A DNA stretch of 64,000 bases. Origin: Gibbula magus. Taxonomy: Eukaryota > Mollusca > Gastropoda > Trochida > Trochidae. The first letter of the stretch is position 1, and each line of letters begins with the position of its first letter. Of this stretch, positions 43,527 through 55,436 are shown piece by piece. The stretch spans positions 35,597,187-35,661,186 of the forward strand of contig OW388305.1 of NCBI GenBank assembly GCA_936450465.1. Reading direction: 5' to 3'. Position numbers and translations under genes: made by a program. Below the pieces are notes generated by a model. That model saw nothing but the letters and a program-made list of their open reading frames with translations, made no database searches and was not told the origin of the DNA.

Positions 43527-45857
43527 TTTGGTAATATCCATCTGAACACATTTTTATTAAACTGTTGCATCCTACTGACAATTATACCGTTCTGTATTTT
43601 TCCTAATTTAACAAACATTGTATGCATAGGAAATAATCCATGTCCTGCCTCATTCACTCATGTACACGTTAATTATATATTAATGTAATGTAGATGAGGG
43701 GTTCAAATCTTAAAAAATTGTGATCTGTTCTAATAATTTACTGGTATTCATTTTTCGCAGGTCAGTTCCACTATAACTACAACCAAAAGTTAATCCATAA
43801 AGACAACACATTATAACAACAAACTAAATCAAAAGTATTTTACCGATTCTAATTCCGGAAAGACACCATCTCCATTGTGCTATGTGTTTTAAGGCATTAA
43901 TCTCAAATACAAAAATAAAATGTATAGAACAGACATTGTAACATCATGAACATATCATAGGGGGACCATAAAGGAGGGACAACTATTATCAATTTTGTAC
44001 AAATTTTATATATTTATTCATTCTATGTACATATGGTGAGACGTTACTAAACAATCAGTCTGGCTGTCTGTCTGTCTGCGATTAGCTGTTCAATTAGCTT
44101 GTAATAAAATTATGGTAAGTAGTAAGTATTTCTGTCTGAATGATGTCTTCACTTGATACCAAGCTTGGTTAATCCGTGTGATAAACTGATAAATTCGAAA
44201 TGTCATTGTGTGTTATAATTACGGTAATATGGCTTAACGAATATAGTATGCAGTCTCAATGAAATTTAATTTGAAATCAGCAGTATCAGAGGTTGAGAGA
44301 TTCAATTATTAAATGGTGCCGTAATGTTCATTTATATTTTCCATCTAACGCTTAAGAACCTTTAAAGCACGGTGGCTTGCGTCTAACTTTACTTCATTTT
44401 AGATCAATTGCGACTTATTTTAACTCTCCCGTACGTTGTGTAATGTGACAAAAAGCTGCGTAAAAGATAAGTATCACACTGTACATGCTAAACATGAACA
44501 AGAAAGCTTCATAACCGAAATACCATATACCGTTGACACAGCGCAGTACACAGAGCGCGCCGAGAAATAGTCCAAGGCTGAGACAAGCGTACCGAGATAA
44601 TGGCGAGACGCATAACGATTGATTAATTATCCCACTTGCTTGAATTCTAAAACGCAAAACACGACAGTCTCTACACACAGATAGTTAATTAAGGGCGCTC
44701 CAGCAAAATTCATATTTGCCATCACGGTAATTATCTATAGTAATGCTATGCCTACACAGTGCAGTGTGAACGCCAACCATGAGCCTAATTAGACACCTTA
44801 GAGCTGATCTGATCTGAACTGTAACGAGGGTGTATGCATCAATCACATAATAGAATTCAAACAACATCTGTGTCATTCATGCAACAGTCTTGCTGTTCTC
44901 CTCATCAACATCTTCTGGCTCATTACCGTTAACAGGCAATAGTTTCGATATCCTGCTCCCACATGAATAGTTGTCAAGAAAACATACTAAATACCTTGTC
45001 AGTTATGCAAGAGGCCTTATTGGATTGAAATTGCATGCATAGATACTGTAGATGTTTTATATGTAAAGAGCCAACATCTCAGTGAAAGAAAATACCAAGA
45101 GTAGAATGGAAAACATAGTGGCAATCGACAGTTATATCTAGCTTGTTGTGATAATATATTCCCAGCCTATTACGTACGTATGTATTTATCAGTTTTGTGT
45201 ATATGTCATTCAGAACGAAATGTTCTTCTTATCAATAGTAGGTTAAATGTCACTTGTCTGAAAAATTCTTAATAATGTCGATCAGTAAATCAAATGACCA
45301 TTTTCATTGTAATTCCTCATAAGTTTCATTGGTCTCTGGTTAGATATCCGAGGTTCACATTTAATTTGATCATGAACTCATTATCTTATTTCGATCATGA
45401 CAGTTCATCGTATTAATTAGACTTTGGAAGACTTTGAAAGAGATCTCAAAGGTTTTCAGATTACTGTTCGCTATACTTTACGAAATTAATCAATTTTATC
45501 AATATGAAATCTGATAAAGAACTTATTACAACGTTCATCCTCTGATTCCAACCTTCAGTCTGATGGTTGTATCAAACGTGCGTGTGTCGTTTTAAAGTTT
45601 AAAGTTTCGTGTTTATCATATTGCAGTTCATTATTCACCGACTGATCTTTTCCATCAGTTACATTTTAACTTTAACAGCTGATAATTGTTTCTCTATGAT
45701 TTATTTTAATACTCCCTTACTGTGAAATAAGTTACTTTTCAACTGATGTTGGATAATCTGATGATTTGAGAGTTTGTTCAATGCAATCTTCGACTTACAG
45801 AACATAAGAGTTTTGATAATACAAACTCATTGATACAGAGAAACTGTGTCTCCTTTT
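43527..45857. other. AT-rich stretch with one exon-like island
   Basis: Mostly featureless, with a (TCTG)n run near 44063-44078. The interval 44415-44680 is more GC-rich than its surroundings and is listed separately. Confidence 0.5.
44415..44678 (-). CDS. Possible exon of a multi-pass membrane protein, unrecognised
   Basis: An 87-codon minus-strand frame in a GC-richer island. The C-terminal 60 residues carry two hydrophobic segments, YACLSLGLFLGALCVL and FLFMFSMYSVILIFYAAF, separated by RCVNGIWYFGYEA. The frame ends in HITQRTGELK and a stop. A splice-acceptor-like sequence (TGTTTTGCGTTTTAG) lies inside its N-terminal part, so translation may begin at an intron-exon border around 44647 instead of the Met at 44678. 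No family is recognised, and no partner exon was identified within the window. It could also be a chance frame. Confidence 0.25.
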   Translation of the reverse strand: MCRDCRVLRFRIQASGIINQSLCVSPLSRYACLSLGLFLGALCVLRCVNGIWYFGYEAFLFMFSMYSVILIFYAAFCHITQRTGELK

Positions 45858-46230
45858 ATACAATCTTGTAGAATGGGCAATGTGTTAATTTCACTGTGCC
45901 AGGAGACATTTTACTGATTTGATACCCCTTTCCGAATACTGTTTTTACAATTGTTACAGACGAGCGGAATAATAATCCATATATGGGAATGGATCAAATA
46001 GTTGTAGTATCAATTGGACATCAAAGAAATTTCCTCAGAATTGCAATTGAGTGATATAAAACTGTAATTGAACATCATAAGATAAGAAAATCAGGAAAAA
46101 TCGAATTCTAGTTCTGTTTTCATTTAATCTAATTTTCTTCAAATTACTTCCAGTAAATCAAAGGCAATCTATGTTGTTCTGTGAATCCATTGTGAATCCA
46201 ATTTACCAATGCAAATCACTTTGTTCAAAG
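45858..46230 (+). repeat. Diverged copy of part of the duplicated segment
   Basis: It matches 7235-7560 (copy A) and 16175-16500 (copy B) in order: GTTAATTTCACTGTGCCAGG (45883), TTTTTACAATTGTTACAGACGA (45943), GGGAATGGATCA, TAGTTGTAGTATCAAT and GTGATATAAAACTGTAATTG (46051). Divergence is well above that between A and B. The minus-strand frame shared by A and B here is broken in this copy. Confidence 0.8.
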
Positions 46231-47306
46231 ATTCAATTGTTATTTTAGTTAAGCGCATCGTTGCATGTTTTAATAGTTATTTTAGAAATTGTCGAAAAAC
46301 TGTCATCATCACAGTTCTGAGGCTTACAATAATTTATGTTTGTCAAAGTTTTCATTTTTTCTCTCATGAAATTCAAAGCGTATTTCGATTTCATTATATG
46401 CGTGGAGTATGGCATTGTCTGTAATAAGTATCAACTAAAGAGCAAACAAGTTTCTAAATATGAAAACTTTAAAAAATCCCAGTGAGAGCCTTTGAGAGTC
46501 CCTAAATCAATGTTTTGTTGAGTCATTGAGTAATTTAGTACATTTAATTAGTACAAGCTAATTTGTCAACCACATCAAAGGACATCAATCGCTTGAGCAA
46601 TTGATCATCTACTACATGACATATCAGACAATCAGAGGTTATTTTGTTACTTGATTCGGGACCGGAGCACCCGGCGAATCACTTGATTGGAACCCGACGC
46701 ACGCCTTAGGCTCTCTCCAAATGTACATTCGTTTTAGGAATCTGTTCACTGATTCAGGAGTATCATTTAGTCATTGGTAACACTTATTGCCATTTTGTGA
46801 GAGCACATTATTTCAGTAAGCAGAACGCGATGAGGCGCCTTTAATACATAAACATTGCCATTTCCACTAAACACAATAATGTTTATATACCTTGAAATAA
46901 AAAAAGCACAAAGAGTCCATCTCAAGTGACATCTTAATTGAAGAGTTATCCACCAAGTAAACAAGGGGACCAGTACCAATCTCAGAACTACAGCTGAGAG
47001 TGGAACACTGATCATAAATCATATAACAATTGGCGTGCACTTTGTATAATGAAGGGTAGTGGGTGCGAATAATCCTATTGAAATATTTGATCAGGAACTT
47101 CTTGACATTAACCATGATTCAGATGTCCGTATCAATCAGTCGCACCTCATTTGCCAATAGTTTCACTATAGTGAAATTTTGGATAATAGTTTATAGAAAC
47201 GTTTACACTGACTACTGAAACAAAATCATCATACGTCCACATTTATTTTTTTTTAGCATTATTAGGAAGCAACATAGATTTTAATTTTTTTTAGATTTTC
47301 AAATTA
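46231..47306. other. AT-rich stretch with an internal homology
   Basis: No gene recognised. 46915-47120 resembles 50480-50612: both carry GTGCGA(A/G)TAATCC(A/T)ATTG followed by (C)TTCTTGACATTAACCATG-like sequence, suggesting another old duplication in this locus. Confidence 0.45.
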
Positions 47307-48343
47307 TTGATATACTTTCGAGATAACCGAAGAAAATATTCAGTTCATGTAATACAGTCCATTACATATCCGAAGAACGTAACTGTAAATCATTTGAAGT
47401 ACCAATTTACGGTTCATCACTGGATTGTGAAATCCACTTCTGAGGAGGCCTATACTTTGTATCATGTAGGGCAGTTGGTGCACATTGAGCAAGACAATTT
47501 TGCTTCACATCTTTACAACAGATCGTTCGATATTTTGATAGAGCGTTTTCATCAGAATGATATGTTTTCCTTACAAATATTTCCTTTTTTTCAAAGTATA
47601 TTCTCGGGAAATGATCCAACACATGAAGAAAAGTGGGAAAAGTACCGGGGAAAACCATCCAAAATACAACAAAACAGCGAGTCATATATGACATATGATT
47701 AACTTTCTTAAAAAATGAAATAAACATAGCGAGTGACTATGCCCATGCATCCTATGGGGCAGCACACAACTTAAAAAAATGCTGTCACTTTTTAGAACAT
47801 TAACTACACCAACGGAATGATTCAAGATAGAATGAATCGAAATCAGGTGGAAGAACATTTGCAATCATACCAAGATATCTACATTGGGCAGGTCTTATCA
47901 TTATGTTGCCGACCATCGATGTTCTGCGCATCCCCAAATAACAGAACTAAAACAGGACATGTGGATTGGATTGACTCATCTCCTACATCAGTTCCTGACT
48001 TTGATCTCATTTCATATCAGATCATTTCAGAACAAGTTATATTCTTTTATCACAACACTGTCAACAATCGTTTACACCAGTATGGGATTCGACCTATTGT
48101 ATTTATGCCTCCACATTTCCGTGCGCACATCTTTGTGTTAGTTTTTGCTGGTATATACCAGGTTTAGAACCCTGTTGCAGACTTGAACCTTATTACACGC
48201 CTAATGTAACACATTACTTACGGGTCGATAAGGGAATTGTACAAACTCCAGCAGCTCTTTTCAATCATCACGCTCACATTTCACCTTCTGTTACAGTGGC
48301 TAGGATTAACCTTTTGGCAGTTCAGACACGTCAAATGTAAATG
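47307..48343 (+). pseudogene. Possible decayed coding region, unrecognised
   Basis: Two unusually long plus-strand frames in the same phase, 47307-47702 (131 codons) and 47817-48167 (116 codons), are separated by about 115 bp with several stops. Two further overlapping frames run through 47884-48141 and about 48005-48343, the last ending ...VARINLLAVQTRQM. Long partial frames in several phases could be a frameshifted old gene, but no domain or motif could be assigned and chance is a serious alternative. A short phrase at its end (CCCTGTTGCAGAC, about 48172) has a relative near 63430. Confidence 0.2.
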
Positions 48344-48590
48344 AGAAGTGTAGGAAATGAAAGTGTTTGAAATGAAGTATATAAGTGTGATAACGATTGA
48401 TTTACTGTCATTTCTGACGCTAATAGCCATTTCAGCTTTCCCCATTGTCAAAACAGTATTCTGGAGCATCAGTAATATACAGGAGTGTTTATAGGAACGT
48501 TAATAGGGATAGTTTAGTTAAATATGATTTATTTGAAAAACCTACATTGCTTGACGTTTATTTAACTATTGGTATATACCACTTGTATAT

Positions 48591-48650
<60 letters not shown>
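48591..48650 (+). repeat. (TAC)20 microsatellite
   Basis: Twenty uninterrupted TAC units. The polythreonine frame that spans it is a by-product of the repeat. Confidence 0.97.
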
Positions 48651-48654
<4 letters not shown>

Positions 48655-50622
48655 GCTAAAGGTATCTTTACAATAAATTCTTAAACTAAGTTGATGTAAA
48701 TTATCTTATTCTTAAACTCTCCTTATGTACATATCTTGTGAAAGGCCTCACTATTTTTCTGTTTTACTGTTTTCTAGGGCGTTAGTTTTAACGTCTACTG
48801 TTTTTTTTCCAAACGTATGAATGAACTATCTAAATCAAAACAAACACAATATGTCTTGCAATTTTGTTTTCAAATGAAATATAAAAAACCCAGCTAATAT
48901 AATTGTAGAGGTACAGGCATTTACGTATTTCCCAAGAGGGGATGTCATATTGGTTTACAGAGGTCCCTGTAAAATTGTATCTATATATCACACGAACATT
49001 GTTAGTTAGTTGATTTTGTTAAATGGAGAAATCGACACGTGCAATCAGGAAGAGCAAAAAACAAAAGCATTTTCCTTAATCTTATCTACAATAAAAAAAA
49101 GTTGACAGTTTGTCTTTCAGGGAATACAAACATCTACAAAAATTATATAAAACTTGTTTATGCAACATCATGATACTTCTTTTATCTAATAGTATTCTAG
49201 ACATATATTATTATTATTTTTCAGAATCTATGTTCTCCTGTATCTGACTGAACCGACTGAGGTATGTCAAACATTATTGTTCATAGTTTGATGGAATCCT
49301 ACATGAATTATTAAGTAACGGTTGTTGAACAACAATGTTATTTAAGGGAAAATAAGTCATTGTCCTGAAATCAATAAAAGTCACATTATACAGACATAGT
49401 AAATTGGTGATCACATCGACATCTACATGTACAGTGTATACATGTATACATTACAAACGTGGAAACTGTAGACAAATTGGTTCTGGTTACGGTGTGTCGA
49501 CAGTCTCAGATCAGATTTTGTGACATTAAGATTCAATTCATTATCGGCCTATAATATTAAAACCTATTTGATTCTTATTACAAGTTATTGTGATCGCTAC
49601 ACGTTGTCAAAATGCTGTATTTCATCCAACAAGACATATTTACTTACACATGATCTAATGTACTCGTTTGTTGCATGGAATGTAAGCTGTTTGCATGTAA
49701 TCTGACTTTTAAAATTCAAATTTCTTAATATTAATTCTCAAATAATATAATCCTGTTAAATGAATCTACGAAAGTAATATTTCAACAAATGAATGAACTT
49801 GCAGTCAATATGTTCAAATGTCATCAAATGAAACCTTTATAACATTCATACCACGATTGCATTCTGTTTCACATTCACATTCACAAATTATAAAAAACAA
49901 AAGCTATATAGGTGAGTCTATCAGAGATGTGTTTCTAAGCAAGGCTTTCCATGTGATTAAATGGACAATAAAGAAAGCAACACACATTCACGATGTAATC
50001 ATATTTTGGACAGTATTTCTCCTATTTAAGAGTTCCGATTCAATAAGTCATATATACTATAGTTGATTCATTCATGAACATATACATCATGAAGCAAATA
50101 CATATCGACACTGCCAGTCATTTCTATATCTCCCAACATTTACAGTAAAAGTTCACATATTCAACGTTTACTATTAAAAACATATCAAGGAATCATTATT
50201 TTCGAAGGTCAGCTTAAAAACTGCTTCGAAAGCTATAAAAACTGTCAATCAACCATTTCAACAGCCACTTGCAATGTTGATTGGTATTTCTACCTCATGT
50301 TCGGGTCATAAACTACAGCATGGTTTCAATTAGCCCATTCTTCCCCACTCGATACAAAGATCCTTCATGTCTATGAATCAAAAAATCAGAATGGATGCAG
50401 ATGAGATATAACATAGTTCATCTTATATCTGACCACTCTAGTGACATGTAACTTACATAGGGATCAGTAGGGTTATCTACACGATAATGGAGGCGCTGAT
50501 AATAAGTTATATCCCACTTGACATCCACTTTGTTTATCGGAAGGTTTTGAGTGCGAGTAATCCAATTGCACTAGGTGGTGTTTGACTTCCTGACATTAAC
50601 TATGAGTCAGGTCTTGGGGTCT
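48651..50622. other. AT-rich stretch, no gene recognised
   Basis: Small frames without motifs. 49468-49545 resembles 56630-56695 (both with CAGATCAGATTT and GACA(T/C)TAAGATTCAA), and 50480-50612 resembles 46915-47120. Confidence 0.5.
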
Positions 50623-50836
50623 GTTACGACGTAAGTTGTAATAAACGCGGTAAGATGTAATAACTGCGGTAAATTGTAATACAAACGCGGTAAGATGTAA
50701 TACTGCGGTAAATTGTAATAAAAACGCGGTAAAATGTAATAAACTTTACTGCGGTAAATTGTAATAAGGGGGTGCGGTAGAATGTTACTAAAAAGTGCGG
50801 TAAAATGTAATACATAATGCGGTAAAATGTAATAAC
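50623..50836 (+). repeat. Left inverted terminus of foldback element 2
   Basis: Nine GCGGTA modules, most followed by A(A/G)ATGTAATA or AATTGTAATA, alternating an ACGCGGTAAGATGTAATA type with a TGCGGTAAATTGTAATA type in the outer half. Confidence 0.88.
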
Positions 50837-52585
50837 CATACATCTAATTTTTAGCTGCCATGAATGCCGAATTTGTTTCATTCATTGAACATATACATAT
50901 GTATTTTTTAATGAGAGTATTATTATAAGTATTATTGCATATTAAAATCATAAGTTCTCCAAAATTTACAGACGAACTGTTTTGATTAAACCTCCGCCTT
51001 ACATGGGAGTATACAGGGTTTATTCTGTCAATCTGTCTGAAACTTTACATATGTATTTCAAATTTACTGGAGTGTTGCCTCTTGATATTTTCAGATTTCT
51101 GAAAATTTTATTATTTTAGTTTGTTTTCATGAAAAACGAGAATTTGACTCTGTTCACGTTAACAGATAGATAGGTTGTTTCCTGAGAAGAGATTGATAAC
51201 CATTCATCATATCTTTCTGAAACCTATTCATGTCGTGTATTATCCACTAACATAATTAAAAAGTCTATCATCATTTATATCAAAGATCGATTATACATGC
51301 TAATAAAGCACTCTGAGTTAATAGGGGACCGTTTGGATATTTTATCTTCTGATGACTCTTGTGTTTGTTTGAGTTTCTATTGAAACGAAACAGTGACTTT
51401 ATGTGTATAATGGAAGAATATATATTCCATTGTTGTGCAGAATCGCTGAAACTATCATATGTTTCACTTAATTAAACTGTATTCATATTCATACCCACAG
51501 ATTTACATTTTGCAAGTTTTTGAATTTTTAAGTAACGGTAATCATATTGTCTTGAACTGTTAAAGTATAAGGTTCCATGTAACATGTTCGTAACTTCCGG
51601 TGTCATGAAGTGTTACCATTCCAACAAAATGAGCCTAGGGTATATGACTTTACAGTTGATATGAGAAAAAAAATTATGTTACATGCAACGCTTAAAATAA
51701 TTTAATTCCATACCTAATTGATAGCGGAAACTTTTGAAGTTGAAATTATTTTCTGCTAGAACCTTTGCTCTATTCTGGCAAGCCAAACTCTCGATAGACA
51801 TTTTAAAACATAAATAATTATTTGTGTATGTGTGTGTGTGTGCATGTTTGTGCGTGCGTATTTGTGTTATTATTAGGGTTTAATGTCATTTTCAAAATGA
51901 TTTCACTTATGTCATGATGGCTAGTATCATTGCACAACATCCCAGGGTGGAAATGCGTCAATTGGGAGACGTTTACATGTGTGCGTGTGTGTGTGTTGAA
52001 TTCAAATGTTAATTCATTTAGAAAACTAGCGCAGTCGTTCAAATATTTTCTATTTTTCTTGAGGTTATTGTGTAAAACTGTTATTGGCACACATGTTTGG
52101 TCAATATTTTGCTTAAAGGAGCTGTAGCATGTTTTTTGCCAATTTTATTCTTTCCTTTTTACCATTTATATTACAAATTTATGCAATTTATAATTACTTT
52201 AGAGGGTAATAGTTCTCATTACATGAACCATCTATCCGTAGTCGCAGAAATTTGTGTAGTGGTCACAATGAAAACCACTGGTGGACTGATGATAGCATGT
52301 TCTCACGTGCTGTTATATTCAAAATATTATTGTCAGAGTTGCGAGCAGAACAAATTCATTACACACAAAATCCGAAAATTTGTATAAATTATGCAAATAA
52401 GACACACCGAAACAAACAAACAGCACATCTGCAAATCATAGTGATTAAATTTGTAAAGTTCAGAAACATATCTTCAATTAGTATAAGAGCTGTTAGTGAA
52501 ACAAAATCAGACGGACGAATTGTCAGACGGACATTTTGATTGGTGAATTTTACTTTCAACAACATCAACTTCTATAAAAGAAAAT

Positions 52586-52797
52586 ATTACAATTTACCGC
52601 ACATCGTATTACAATTTACCGCACCTTTCATCGAAACATTTTACCGCACCCCCTATTACAATTTACCACAGTAAAGTTTATTACATTTTACCGCGTTTTT
52701 ATTACAATTTACCGCAGTATTACATCTTACCGCGTTTTTATTACAATTTACCGCAGTTATTACATCTTACCGCGTTTATTACAACTTACGTCGTAAC
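52586..52797 (-). repeat. Right inverted terminus of foldback element 2
   Basis: Nine reverse-complement modules (TTACCGC or, once, TTACCAC) in the mirrored order, including the AAACTTTA-type spacer also seen in the left arm. It ends CAACTTACGTCGTAAC. The outer portions of the two arms match almost base for base, while the inner modules have diverged. Confidence 0.88.
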
Positions 52798-55412
52798 ATG
52801 GTCACTCCGTCAAGTTAGCTCTGCTAATATTTTCAATTTAATGAAATGTTGAATTATCAGTTAAAATAACGGATAAATCAAATGCCCTATTTCTGTAACA
52901 TAAATGATGACAACATGAATAAAATTGCTGAAATATGTCAGCACTTACACATAAAGACTACTTGAAATTTACTATTTCCCATGTAAAAATTAACTACATC
53001 CTACTGTTACTCGACTGCAAACCTCAGCTCTTATCCACCATTGGCTTTAACCTTTTTATCAAATTGTTATAATTACTAGTATATATCACATCAATCAAGC
53101 CGTTTAATTTGTATTTCAACTGATGTATTGGAAAACAAGTCGAACAAGAAAATATGAATGTAAGAACTGCAAGAAATGTGATCTGTTACCAACTAAAAGA
53201 TTAGGTAATTAGCATGACAACAAACCCAGTGCACAAATTGAAACCTATTACATGACCGAGTTCACAAATTACTTCTTCAGAAACTTGTCAAATAAAAGTT
53301 GGTAAATGTAGGAAATAGACTTATTTGAAAAGAAGTTGACTGACTGACTGACTGATTGCTATCATTGCTGACCATATAAGCCCTTTAAATCGTTCAAGTG
53401 CAAAAGTAGATAATCCATATTATAATATTTTGGATAATTAAACCTAGTGACAGGTGACTACTTTGAAAATCATCCATTGTTTAGGTCCCATTCATGTTCA
53501 ATATTTATAGTCTATCATATCTTTTATGAACTTTAGAAAGGAATTCAATCAATCCGGATTAAATAATATCAATATTTCACAAACATTAGTTTCAATTATT
53601 ATTATAATGTCCTTAATTACTCTCTTCTCTTAAAGGGACTAGTCCATTTGGAAACACTTACAATGTTAAATACAGTTTTGTATTTTATCCCAATTAAGGT
53701 TTAAGAAGTGTTTTTGTACAGATACACGTCGATATGATAGCATTGCAGATTTGTCATGGTCAATATATTTCTGCATAAATATCTTCCATCCTTTGGATTG
53801 AGTCACACATATACATTGTATACATTTATTGAGCTACATTGACACGCATATATTATTCAGCATTGTTTCATAAGAGTGGTGGATTCAGTTGTATCAGATA
53901 AAATGAGGAAAATGTCACTCAATAATGTATTATCAAATATGTAATAATATATATTCGAAAGGAATTAAAAAACTGTGAAACGACACAGCACAAGCCCTTT
54001 AGAAATGACAAAACTAAATATTCATCAATGGAATTATATCATCACTTGCTTGAAAACGACATTAGAATATATACCGCAGCATTGTCTACTTAAAATAATG
54101 AAGCTGTTATCCATGATGTTTGTCATCATTCTTCATCATTTCGTGTCTCTTAACAACCACATTATAATCTATGCCGAAGGTCTTCAAAAATATACAATGA
54201 AGAACGTGTTATTTATAAATTTGTCTTCATTCTTTATGAAGTTGTAATTTGACTATTCATCCATATTGAAATTTATATCGATGGCATTTAAAGATTTGTT
54301 GTCTTCGGCTGTCGGCCTGTTCCATTATGTCTTGCTTAATAGTATTTAAGTTTGATTAGTTTCGTTTGAAATTACTCATATGCCCATTCAATCCAAGTTT
54401 TATTGATGTCCTGATGACCTTTCCTACGCACAATGAAATGTTTAAATGTCTTTCTTTCGACAGGGTTTCTTAATACATAGAATACATTGATTGGGAAATG
54501 GTTAGTACATGAGCTCATATACCTTCTGACATATCTCTAGTTACAGCTAAGGTTTTTTTTCCTGAACTATCTTGGCGACAATGTTTTATATACTGGACAT
54601 AAATAGTTATGGATATATGTTAAATAATGATCTACTTATTTATTGACAATGATAAAATATCAATTATCACCCATCTTTTTTCCTGTTTCGATGATGACAT
54701 TATTTACTAGTGAACAGATGTCACCTTTTTTCTGCCAGTCATTTTGGTTGAAGAATTAATTGTTTCATACATACTTTAAAACTACAAAACATTGTGTTTT
54801 AATTTATACCAGTGCCACATATATTTTACTTATTGTAGGTGAGGATTGTCTGGTTTCCTGTAAAACTGATATCTACTGTTTGTCAGTTAAATCTGTCTTA
54901 TAAGACAGAATTCGTAGTTTCTTGAGGCCTAAATTGTGTAGAATTATACAGACAAGAAAAACTTTTTAACAATGACAATTCCAGCAGCACTAATGAATTT
55001 ATGTTTATGCCATGTGATGTATTTCTCTTGAGCCTATTCATTGATACCAGATGGTACCCTAGAAATGACACATTGTTTCCCGACATAAGCATTGAATGAT
55101 ATAGAGACATCAAAGTATGCTTATACTCTCATCTGTACTAGCCGTCGACGTATATTTATTTTATAGAATGTGAAGTATATGGTCAACATTGATGCACCCG
55201 CTGTCAATATTTAATCCAGTATATACCGTCAAAGCTACAAACTTTGGAACAGTATGAATTAATTACATATTCTTTAGAAATGTGATCAGTATCTACGACA
55301 TTAATCTTTCAAAAGCAAAAGGCCTTTAGTTAAGGTATGGAACCTAACAGAACTTAACCCCAAAATGCCAAAAAAAGAAAAAAGAAAAAAAGTACTATTC
55401 TTCTGTCCAAAG

Positions 55413-55436
55413 AGATGCATTTTAGTAAATGCATCT
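55413..55436. repeat. Perfect 10-bp-stem hairpin
   Basis: AGATGCATTT and AAATGCATCT surround a TAGT loop. It is isolated in AT-rich DNA, downstream of an AAAAAAGAAAAAAG tract. Function unknown. Confidence 0.8.

Larger units (their letters stand above)
50623..52797. mobile_element. Foldback-type DNA element 2, non-autonomous
   Basis: The ends are inverted repeats of just over 200 bp, starting GTTACGACGTAAGTTGTAAT and made of nine short modules each. The 1.75-kb interior has no recognisable transposase; frames at 51818-52090 (minus) and 52097-52387 (plus) are low-complexity or unassignable. The GT-rich tract near 51826-51842 is a microsatellite. The flanks are GGTCT on the left and ATGGT on the right, so no direct target duplication is evident. 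TA is present symmetrically at both ends, so a TA duplication cannot be excluded. Superfamily not recognised. Confidence 0.8.

Noticed and set aside
48445..48684. Polythreonine frame
   Set aside because: It is created by the (TAC)20 microsatellite.
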